From assembly GCA_903868295.1 (NCBI GenBank), contig CAIPUQ010000597.1, positions 1-7,493 of the forward strand: DNA of 7,493 nt. Direction: 5' to 3'. The notes beneath the pieces were generated by a model, which was not told the DNA's origin, searched no databases, and saw only the letters and a program-made list of their open reading frames with translations. Shown here piece by piece: positions 1-5,218 of the stretch (its first letter is position 1; each line of letters starts with the position of its first letter). This stretch comes from an uncultured Roseiflexaceae bacterium. Its GTDB lineage: Bacteria > Chloroflexota > Chloroflexia > Chloroflexales > Roseiflexaceae. A program made the translations under genes and the position numbers.

Positions 1-1109
1 AGCATGGTGCCCCCGAAGCGCGCCAGCGCATCTGCCACGCCCCAGGCACCAATAAAAATACCGACCTGGCCAGCCACGGTCATGTCGAGCATCAGCGCAA
101 GGTTGGCCGCGGTAGAAATCCCCGACCCAAAGCCGAACACTGCCAGCCCTGGCACCAATAGTCCGACTGCATGAACAGCGCCGGCTGACACAATCAACCC
201 CAACCCGAGTGCTGCGATGACGGCTCCACTGCCCGCGACGCGCTTCATGCCGTAGCGTTTGGTGAGTGGGCTGGTAATCAAGAGCCCCACCAACAACGTC
301 GCTCCCCAGATCGAGGTGTAGCGTGTGGTGACCGCCGGTGGAACGCCGAAGATGTCACCTGCATATGGCTCGAGCAGCACATCCTGACCCAGCAAGCCAA
401 CCAACAATAATATGAGATAGACGAAGAACCGTTTGGCCTGCGGATTGCCCCATACCGTGCGCAAAACGACCTGCATGCTGGGTCGCTGCTCGGCGGGTAC
501 TGCTGCAGGACCGCGTTGCTCGAGCCCGATGACGCCGAGCAGACCGATACCCAGTGCCAAACCGGCCATCTCGATGAAGGCAGTGATGAGGCGTTCGTGT
601 GAATAGGGCTCGATGGCACGAGAAAAACTGATACCGCCAATGATCATGCTCAGGATGAGGACAAACCACATCACGCCGACCGTTTTGGAGCGTTCTTGGG
701 GGCTCGACAGCTCGGTCGCCAAGGCGAGATACGAGACCGTCGCAAAGTTGAATCCGAAGCCCCACGCACCGAACGCCAAAAACCCAAACGGTATGCCCCA
801 CCACAGTCCGTCATATATGGCGAACGCAGCGGTGGGTGAACTGGCTGCTCCAAATGCACAGAGGAACAGGCCGATGATGATGTAGGGGCTGCGATGATAT
901 CCCCAAATCGGGCGCTGTTCGCCGAGTGAGCCGATCCAGAGTTGCATCGGCGAAAGCAGATACGGCACCGATACGAGTAATGCGACGAGGGTCGCAGAAA
1001 TACCCAGTTCGGTAATCATGATGCGGTTGAGGGTGCTGTTGATGGGCAACAACGTCAACGCGACGGATACGTGGATGGCACTCAGTCGGACAAGGGTCGG
1101 GATTCGCAT
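1..1109 (-). CDS. PucC/BCD-family major facilitator membrane protein (3' end beyond window)
   Basis: This is a multi-pass inner-membrane protein of the major facilitator superfamily, PucC/LhaA/BCH2 branch. In phototrophs that branch is linked to bacteriochlorophyll or light-harvesting complex assembly. The frame stays open from ATG 1109 to the window edge, giving 369 complete residues; relatives usually have about 430-480, so the C-terminal helices are missing. Family signatures seen are LPINSTLNRIMITELG (residues 21-36), GYHRSPYI (70-77), a hydrophilic central loop near 195-225, GQDVLLEPYAGDIFGV (241-256), LALMLDMTVAGQVG (337-350) and FIGAWGVADALARFGG (352-367). The start is supported by AAAGGA at 1116-1121, 6 nt upstream. 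The gene is divergent from the VOC gene. No other photosynthesis gene is visible, so the pigment-related role is inference from the family; another substrate in a non-phototroph is possible. Confidence 0.85.
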   Translation of the reverse strand, partial: MRIPTLVRLSAIHVSVALTLLPINSTLNRIMITELGISATLVALLVSVPYLLSPMQLWIGSLGEQRPIWGYHRSPYIIIGLFLCAFGAASSPTAAFAIYDGLWWGIPFGFLAFGAWGFGFNFATVSYLALATELSSPQERSKTVGVMWFVLILSMIIGGISFSRAIEPYSHERLITAFIEMAGLALGIGLLGVIGLEQRGPAAVPAEQRPSMQVVLRTVWGNPQAKRFFVYLILLLVGLLGQDVLLEPYAGDIFGVPPAVTTRYTSIWGATLLVGLLITSPLTKRYGMKRVAGSGAVIAALGLGLIVSAGAVHAVGLLVPGLAVFGFGSGISTAANLALMLDMTVAGQVGIFIGAWGVADALARFGGTM

Positions 1110-1193
1110 GGGGCGTCCTTTGATTGCGTACACATTGTGATTATTGTAACGTACGGAACAACGTATTTTGGCGTATCCTGGTGCTCAAAACAA

Positions 1194-1207
1194 ACTGACC
1201 GGTCAGT
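1194..1207. promoter_or_regulatory. TetR-style operator palindrome
   Basis: ACTGACCGGTCAGT is a perfect 14-bp palindrome with the TGACCGGTCA core seen in many TetR/AcrR-family operators. It covers roughly positions -41 to -28 of the plus-strand promoter whose -10 is at 1223-1228, a placement that would block RNA polymerase. It also lies 85 bp upstream of the PucC-family start, so it could affect both genes. No TetR-family gene is present in the window. The assignment to that family is inference from the shape of the site. Confidence 0.55.
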
Positions 1208-1219
1208 CAAAATGCGGTG

Positions 1220-1228
1220 TGATATACT
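1220..1228 (+). promoter_or_regulatory. Extended -10 promoter of the VOC gene
   Basis: TGATATACT at 1220-1228 matches the extended -10 form TGnTATAAT at all but one position. The -35 region 17 bp upstream (1200-1205) is poor and is occupied by the TetR-style palindrome, which fits an extended -10 promoter under repressor control. Transcription would start near 1235, leaving a leader of about 23 nt. This promoter lies downstream of the in-frame ATG at 1168, so that ATG should not be the translation start. Confidence 0.6.
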
Positions 1229-1257
1229 TTGCCTTCATCGTGACAAAGGAGCGCACC

Positions 1258-1701
1258 GTGCCAAAAATTACCCCGTTTTTGTGGTTCGACACCAATGCAT
1301 ACGAGGCAGCGCAGTTTTATCTTGCGCTCTTCCCCAATTCCCATTTGACCGCACATCAGACCAACGCCGATGGTACGACGTTCACGCTGACCATGTCGCT
1401 GGATGGGCGCGAAATCCATGCACTCAATGGTGGACCGTACATGACCATGAACTCTGCGGTGTCGTTCATGATCGATTGCGCCGACCAAGCCGAGGTCGAC
1501 CATTATTACGATGCCTTTGCTGCGGGTGGGACCGAGCAACAATGCGGCTGGGTGGTTGACCGCTTCGGGGTGACCTGGCAGGTCGTGCCGGTGCAGCTCG
1601 GCGAGGCGTTGGGCAACCCTGACCCGGCCAAAGCGCAACGGGCCATGCAGGCGATGATGGGCATGAAGAAGCTGATTGTCGCTGATTTGCTCAATGCCTA
1701 G
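1258..1701 (+). CDS. VOC-superfamily protein, PhnB-like / 3-demethylubiquinone-9 3-methyltransferase-type domain
   Basis: The 147-residue protein spans a single glyoxalase/VOC-fold domain of the type often annotated PhnB-like or '3-dmu-9_3-mt'. Family marks are PFLWFDTNAYEAAQFYLALFPNS (residues 6-28, shown by the WFD, EAA, FY and LFPNS positions) and CGWVVDRFGVTWQVVP (96-111). The length is normal for the family. The GTG at 1258 is chosen as start because AAAGGAG (1245-1251) lies 6 nt before it, and because the earlier in-frame ATG at 1168 precedes the predicted promoter. Members of this family mostly lack a proven reaction; despite the family name a ubiquinone methyltransferase role should not be assumed. 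A TetR-style operator suggests induction by a small molecule, which would fit a binding or detoxification role, but that is inference. Confidence 0.88.
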   Translation: MPKITPFLWFDTNAYEAAQFYLALFPNSHLTAHQTNADGTTFTLTMSLDGREIHALNGGPYMTMNSAVSFMIDCADQAEVDHYYDAFAAGGTEQQCGWVVDRFGVTWQVVPVQLGEALGNPDPAKAQRAMQAMMGMKKLIVADLLNA

Positions 1702-1714
1702 GTGCAGACGCACA

Positions 1715-1747
1715 CACGCCCCCGTCGGCACTGCCGACGGGGGCGTG
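1715..1747. terminator. Strong hairpin between convergent genes
   Basis: A perfect 15-bp, GC-rich stem (1715-1729 with 1733-1747) closes a 3-nt loop (ACT). It begins 14 nt after the VOC stop and ends 14 nt before the M24 stop on the other strand, the usual place for a shared bidirectional terminator. Neither side carries a real T-tract, so it may act as a transcript-end stabiliser or a T-tract-independent terminator rather than a textbook intrinsic terminator. Confidence 0.75.
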
Positions 1748-1760
1748 ATTGGTATGGAGT

Positions 1761-2858
1761 CTAGTTGATCAAAACCGCCGGCCGCTCGTAGACGGTGCCG
1801 CCGATGGTGACCTGCTGCATGGGCCAATCGCCGGTGGTAGACAACGATTCGGGACCATTGGCGGTGACAATCATGGTGTCTTCGGATTTGGTGCCGGTGA
1901 TGCTCGGGTTCCACGCAAATGCCTGATTGACCCCGATGATGTGGGTGCTGTCGGGGCGTGCCTGGATTTCGCGGTTTTCGTAGCCGGTCACACCGCCCTG
2001 ATGATGTTTGTGCCACTCGTTCAGGTGACCACGCTCGTGGTAGGCCGCGATGATGGCCTGGAACGCGCTACCGAGGGTTTGTCCGGGTACCGTTGCATGC
2101 CAGGCAGCGGCATCGACCGCCGCACAATCTGCGGCCCGCTGGGCCATGGTTGCATCCATTGCGCCGAACGACACGAGCCGCGTGGCCGATACGATCAAGC
2201 CGTTGCGGCGCGCGCAGACCACGACCATGGCGGTTTTTTGGACGCGTGCGTCGGTGGGGATGGGGTGACGGAACTGGAGCAGGCGGTCGTCTGCAGCCAC
2301 CAACGTGACCACCGGTGCTGCGCCCATCGCGTAGACATGCGCCGCCAACAAGCCGGCTACCTCGAACTCGCGCATCCCTGGTCGGACTGCCCGGGTGACT
2401 GCCTCGACGGCGCGTCCGGTTGCTGCGCCGAGTGCGCGGTAGCGATCGATTTCTTCGGGCTCGAGGGTGACGCGCAGGTCGGTGAGTGCCGCTGCCTGCG
2501 AGCGTGCACCGGGGAGGTCACTCGCCCAGGTGCCCGCGCCACACAGGCCGTCGATCCACGCATCGCGTTGCTGCGGCTCGAACCAGGGGAACACATGCGG
2601 CGTCACGGGCAGATCGGTCATTTCTTCGGCCAGCATGCGCGGCATCTCGATACCACTGGCGACGAGGTAATCGCGCTCAGGGGTGCACAAAATGTTGGCA
2701 ACAGCGCTCTCGCTATTGAGGCCGACATGTGCTTGGCCGCCGCACGAAAGCCAACTGACGTTGGCGCTCCGAGTAAGCAACAAACCGTTCAAGCCGTGTG
2801 CCTGCATGTGTTGTGCGAGGCGTGCGCGTTTTGCCTGATATTCACGATGTGGATGCAT
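1761..2858 (-). CDS. M24 (aminopeptidase P/creatinase-fold) family protein with degenerate metal site
   Basis: The 365-residue protein has an N-terminal creatinase-type domain (about 1-135) and a C-terminal 'pita-bread' M24 domain (about 140-365). Recognisable marks are RPGMREFEVAG (159-169), HHQGGVTGYENRE (285-297), FAWNPSITGTKSEDT (314-328). Canonical M24 enzymes bind two metal ions through Asp, Asp, His, Glu, Glu. Aligning by motif, the first Asp is V213, the second is S224 (before TR, 226-227) and the first Glu is N317; the His of HHQGG and E326 remain. A dinuclear-metal peptidase is therefore doubtful, although other residues or one metal could serve. ATG 2858 is preceded by AAGAGG (2865-2870) at 6 nt, and an in-frame upstream extension would run into the tRNA terminator and tRNA. 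It lies downstream of the tRNA unit; no clear own promoter was seen. Called as a family member with confidence; substrate unknown. Confidence 0.88.
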   Translation of the reverse strand: MHPHREYQAKRARLAQHMQAHGLNGLLLTRSANVSWLSCGGQAHVGLNSESAVANILCTPERDYLVASGIEMPRMLAEEMTDLPVTPHVFPWFEPQQRDAWIDGLCGAGTWASDLPGARSQAAALTDLRVTLEPEEIDRYRALGAATGRAVEAVTRAVRPGMREFEVAGLLAAHVYAMGAAPVVTLVAADDRLLQFRHPIPTDARVQKTAMVVVCARRNGLIVSATRLVSFGAMDATMAQRAADCAAVDAAAWHATVPGQTLGSAFQAIIAAYHERGHLNEWHKHHQGGVTGYENREIQARPDSTHIIGVNQAFAWNPSITGTKSEDTMIVTANGPESLSTTGDWPMQQVTIGGTVYERPAVLIN

Positions 2859-2910
2859 AGGGTGCCTCTTGATAACGCTTCGTGCCTCTATGATAGGGTA
2901 TTTTTGGGCA

Positions 2911-2947
2911 TAAAAGAGTATCACCGCAATCGTATGATTGCGGTGAT
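2911..2947 (-). terminator. Intrinsic terminator of the tRNA-Ala unit
   Basis: Read on the minus strand, a perfect 12-bp stem (2936-2947 with 2920-2931) with a 4-nt loop is followed by the T-rich tail ACTCTTTTA. It begins 5 nt after the encoded CCA end of tRNA-Ala(GGC). This ends the tRNA transcript before the M24 gene, although some read-through could supply that gene. Confidence 0.88.
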
Positions 2948-2951
2948 TGAC

Positions 2952-3027
2952 TGGTGGAGCAATGGGGGGTCGAACCCCAGACCTCAACACTGCCAGCGTT
3001 GCGCTCTACCAACTGAGCTATTGCCCC
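2952..3027 (-). tRNA. tRNA-Ala (anticodon GGC)
   Basis: The 76-nt gene includes an encoded CCA. It folds as a full cloverleaf: acceptor GGGGCAA/TTGCTCC, D arm GCTC/GAGC, anticodon stem CAACG/TGTTG, T arm TGGGG/CCCCA with loop TTCGACC, and discriminator A. The loop CTGGCAG gives anticodon GGC, reading Ala codons GCC and GCU. The acceptor holds the G3:U70 wobble that is the alanine identity element. Odd points are a G31:U39 wobble at the end of the anticodon stem and C32/G38 in the loop, which could pair. It is second in the transcript, 14 nt after tRNA-Ala(CGC). Confidence 0.97.
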
Positions 3028-3041
3028 AGACATTATGAACT

Positions 3042-3117
3042 TGGTGGAGGTGAGGAGGCTCGAACTCCTGGCCTCGACAGTGCGATTGTCGCGCTCTACC
3101 AGCTGAGCTACACCCCC
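3042..3117 (-). tRNA. tRNA-Ala (anticodon CGC)
   Basis: The 76-nt gene includes an encoded CCA. Arms are acceptor GGGGGTG/CACCTCC, D arm GCTC/GAGC, anticodon stem CGACA/TGTCG, T arm AGGAG/CTCCT with loop TTCGAGC, and discriminator A. The loop ATCGCAC gives anticodon CGC, reading the Ala codon GCG. The G3:U70 identity pair is present. It is the first gene after the consensus promoter, with a leader of only a few nucleotides. Confidence 0.97.
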
Positions 3118-3131
3118 AAAACTCTTTTTTC

Positions 3132-3160
3132 AGTATACGACGCAAAAAGTACGTTGTCAA
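3132..3160 (-). promoter_or_regulatory. Near-consensus sigma-70-type promoter of the tRNA-Ala unit
   Basis: On the minus strand TTGACA (3155-3160) and TATACT (3132-3137) are separated by exactly 17 bp. The -35 is a perfect match and the -10 has one mismatch. Transcription would begin near 3125, about 8 nt before tRNA-Ala(CGC). This is the strongest promoter in the window, as expected for stable RNA. Confidence 0.92.
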
Positions 3161-3168
3161 ACCGAATT

Positions 3169-3194
3169 TTGGCCCACGGCATGCCGTGGGCCAA
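3169..3194. repeat. 26-bp perfect palindrome downstream of gyrB
   Basis: TTGGCCCACGGCA at 3169-3181 is followed directly by its exact reverse complement at 3182-3194. On the gyrB strand it lies 43 nt after the stop codon and could fold into a strong hairpin ending the gyrB message, but no T-tract follows (next bases AAATT). It also sits 8 bp upstream of the -35 of the tRNA promoter, so it may instead, or also, be a protein site or an insulator. Its right half is part of the first 18-bp tandem unit. Confidence 0.8.
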
Positions 3195-3231
3195 TGGCAT
3201 GCCGTGGACCAATATCACACCGTGGGTCAAT
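3178..3231. repeat. Three tandem 18-bp imperfect repeats
   Basis: Exactly three head-to-tail units of 18 bp are visible: GGCATGCCGTGGGCCAAT (3178-3195), GGCATGCCGTGGACCAAT (3196-3213) and ATCACACCGTGGGTCAAT (3214-3231). Units one and two differ at one position. Unit three shares the CCGTGGGTCAAT-like right half and diverges on the left. The array ends 6 bp from the gyrB stop. The inverted half-copy at 3169-3181 can pair with any of the three units, so alternative hairpins of different loop size are possible in the gyrB 3' transcript. Confidence 0.88.
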
Positions 3232-3237
3232 GGACGA

Positions 3238-5160
3238 TTAGATATCGAGGTTGCGGACCTCAGGAGCGTGGGTCTGGATGAAGCGTTTGCGTGGAGGCAC
3301 GAGATCGCCCATCAGCATGGTGAAGGTTTCTTCGGCGGCGACGGCATCGTCCATGGTGACCTTGAGGATAACGCGGTTTGCGGGGTTCATCGTCGTGTCC
3401 CAGAGTTGTTCGGCGTTCATTTCGCCCAGCCCTTTGTAGCGCTGGAGCTCGACGCGGTTGCGTTCGGCCGGGGTCAGGGTGGCGACGTATGCTTCGCGGT
3501 CTTGGTCGGTGTATACGTAGCGATCGTTTTTGCCGACGCGGACGCGGAACAACGGTGGTTGGGCGATATACAGATTACCGCTGGTAATCAAGGGTCGCAT
3601 ATAGCGGAAGAAGAACGTCAGCAGCAGGGTGCGGATGTGGCTCCCGTCGACGTCGGCGTCCGACATCAAAAACACACGATGGTAGCGGATTTTGGAGATA
3701 TCGAACTGATCGCCGACGCTGGCACCAATGGCGGTTATCAGCGCGCGCACTTCGTTGTTGGAGAGCATGCGGTCGAGCCGGCTTTTCTCGACGTTGAGGA
3801 TCTTGCCGCGCAACGGGAGGATGGCCTGGAAGCGTCGGTCGCGGCCTTGCTTGGCACTCCCGCCGGCGCTGTCACCTTCGACGATGAACAGTTCACAGTT
3901 GGCGGGGTTGTTGTCGGAGCAGTCGGCCAATTTGCCGGGCAGCGAAAAGCCTTCGAGCAGGCCTTTGCGGGCTGTTTCGCGGACTTTTTGGACGGCCAGT
4001 CGGGTACGAGCAGCCGAAATACACTTTTCGATGACGCGTTTGCCCTCGGCGGGGTTCTCTTCGAGCCACATCTGCAATGCTTCGCCAAAGACGGTATTGA
4101 CGGCGGTGGCGGCGATGGGGCTGACGAGCTTTTCTTTGGTCTGCGAGCTGAACTGCGGGTCGCGGAGCTTGACGCTGATAACCGCGGTCAGACCTTCGCG
4201 GACGTCATCGCCGGTCAGGTTGCCTTCGTTTTCTTTGAGCAGATTCTTGCTCCGGGCATATGCATTGATGACCCGGGTGAGCGCATTGCGAAAGCCCGTG
4301 ACGTGGGCGCCGCCGTCGGTGTTGTTGATGTTGTTGGCGAACGAATAGATCGAATCGGTGTCGTAGGCTTCGGTATATTGCAGCGAAATCTCGACCGCGA
4401 CGTCGTCTGATACGCGATCCACATAAAAAGGATTTTTGTGCAGGGTAACGCGATCTTTGTTGAGATGGCGCACATACGAGCCGATGCCACCTTCGAAGTA
4501 AAAGCTCAGTTCGTTGCCGTCGCGTTCGTCGACGAAACGGAAGCGCAGCCCTTTGTTGAGGTACGACATCTCGCGGAAGCGCTGGGCCAAGGTTTTGAAG
4601 TTGTACTCGATCGATTGGATGATGGTCGTATCGGGCATGAAGGTCGTCTCGGTGCCGTGCTCTTCGGTGGGACCGACCTCGATGACCTCGCTGACGGGTG
4701 CGCCGCAGCGGAACTCTTGGTAGTACTCACGGCCGGCGCGATAGACCGTCACTTTGCAGTACGACGATAATGCGTTTACTGCGGAAACACCCACGCCGTG
4801 CAGACCTGACGATACTTTGTAGCCGGTGCCGCCGAACTTGCCGCCAGCGTGGAGCACGGTCATGACCACGGTCAACGTGCTGATGCCCATTTTGGGGTGG
4901 ATACCGACGGGGATGCCCTGGCCGTCGTCACGGACGGTTACCGAGCCGTCTTGGTGGATGGTGACCATGACTTTGGTGGCACGGCCGGCCATGACTTCGT
5001 CGACGGAGTTGTCGACGACTTCACGCACCATGGTGTGCAACCCGTTGATATCGGTGGGTCCAATGTACATGCCCGGGCGCTTGCGCACCGCTTCCATACC
5101 TTCGAGAACCTGAATTTGACTCTCGTCGTAGGTGGATCCTTGCATTGATGCGTCAGTCAT
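3238..5160 (-). CDS. gyrB: DNA gyrase subunit B
   Basis: This is the ATPase subunit of DNA gyrase, which with GyrA introduces negative supercoils using ATP. The protein is 640 residues, typical for GyrB without the large insert found in E. coli. In order: the GHKL ATPase domain with E47 and N51 (EVVDNSVDE), DDGQGIP (78-84) and the lid GLHGVGVSAVNAL (119-131); the transducer domain with the QTK loop (K342); the TOPRIM domain with EGDSAGGSAKQGR (428-440) and DADVDGSHIR (501-510), so E429, D501 and D503 are the metal-binding acids; and the C-terminal GyrB domain with QRYKGLGEMNAEQLW (573-587). R141, matching the E. coli aminocoumarin-contact Arg136, is kept. ATG 5160 is supported by AGGAAAG (5169-5175) at 8 nt; the next Met (residue 6) has no Shine-Dalgarno. 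ParE is the alternative, but the overall match favours GyrB. gyrA is not in the window. Confidence 0.96.
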   Translation of the reverse strand: MTDASMQGSTYDESQIQVLEGMEAVRKRPGMYIGPTDINGLHTMVREVVDNSVDEVMAGRATKVMVTIHQDGSVTVRDDGQGIPVGIHPKMGISTLTVVMTVLHAGGKFGGTGYKVSSGLHGVGVSAVNALSSYCKVTVYRAGREYYQEFRCGAPVSEVIEVGPTEEHGTETTFMPDTTIIQSIEYNFKTLAQRFREMSYLNKGLRFRFVDERDGNELSFYFEGGIGSYVRHLNKDRVTLHKNPFYVDRVSDDVAVEISLQYTEAYDTDSIYSFANNINNTDGGAHVTGFRNALTRVINAYARSKNLLKENEGNLTGDDVREGLTAVISVKLRDPQFSSQTKEKLVSPIAATAVNTVFGEALQMWLEENPAEGKRVIEKCISAARTRLAVQKVRETARKGLLEGFSLPGKLADCSDNNPANCELFIVEGDSAGGSAKQGRDRRFQAILPLRGKILNVEKSRLDRMLSNNEVRALITAIGASVGDQFDISKIRYHRVFLMSDADVDGSHIRTLLLTFFFRYMRPLITSGNLYIAQPPLFRVRVGKNDRYVYTDQDREAYVATLTPAERNRVELQRYKGLGEMNAEQLWDTTMNPANRVILKVTMDDAVAAEETFTMLMGDLVPPRKRFIQTHAPEVRNLDI

Positions 5161-5218
5161 TCAACTATCTTTCCTGTGATCAAGGGGATCGCTCCCCAGG
5201 CGCAGCACTCGAGACTCT
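5161..5218 (-). promoter_or_regulatory. Short intergenic gap upstream of gyrB
   Basis: The 58-nt gap carries the gyrB ribosome binding site and a small 5-bp hairpin (5184-5188 with 5193-5197, loop of 4). I see no convincing -35/-10 pair and no terminator, so gyrB is probably transcribed with the upstream membrane-protein gene or from a promoter inside it. Confidence 0.4.

Larger units (their letters stand above)
1110..1257. promoter_or_regulatory. Divergent intergenic region between the PucC-family and VOC genes
   Basis: This 148-bp region must hold promoters for both flanking genes. The plus-strand promoter and its operator-like palindrome are listed separately. On the minus strand the best candidate for the PucC-family gene is weak: TTGAGC at 1179-1184 and TACGTT at 1156-1161, 17 bp apart. 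Other visible structure is a direct repeat of AACGTA at 1148-1153 and 1160-1165 (12-bp period) and a small dyad CACA-T-TGTG at 1131-1139. No proven regulator site can be named from these. Confidence 0.5.

Noticed and set aside
1145..1160. Possible PpsR/CrtJ photosynthesis-regulator site (TGT-N12-ACA) upstream of the PucC-family gene
   Set aside because: The spacing between TGT (1145-1147) and ACA (1158-1160) is 10, not 12, and that regulator is known from Proteobacteria.
1207..2016. Minus-strand open frame (269 codons) over the VOC gene
   Set aside because: It overlaps the VOC protein and the convergent hairpin, is rich in His/Arg and matches no family I know.
2890..2918. Promoter for the M24 gene (TATCAT at 2890-2895 on the minus strand)
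   Set aside because: The hexamer 17 bp upstream overlaps the terminator tail and does not resemble a -35, so the call is too weak to list.
1749..3038. Long plus-strand open frame (429 codons) opposite the M24 gene
   Set aside because: It is antisense to a recognisable M24 protein, crosses the tRNA terminator and tRNA-Ala(GGC), and encodes a Cys/Arg/Gly-rich sequence typical of a shadow frame.
3169..3231. Possible CRISPR fragment
   Set aside because: The three units abut each other with no spacers and are only 18 bp, so this is a tandem repeat.
2947..4410. Long plus-strand open frame (487 codons) opposite gyrB, including a repeated peptide GMPWANGMPWTN over the 18-bp array
   Set aside because: It runs through both tRNA genes and antisense to a clear gyrB, has no family resemblance or ribosome binding site, and the peptide repeat is just the DNA repeat read in frame.
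3238..5160. Possible aminocoumarin-resistant gyrase
   Set aside because: The contact residues matching E. coli Asp73 and Arg136 are kept as D78 and R141, so the sequence gives no sign of target-based resistance.
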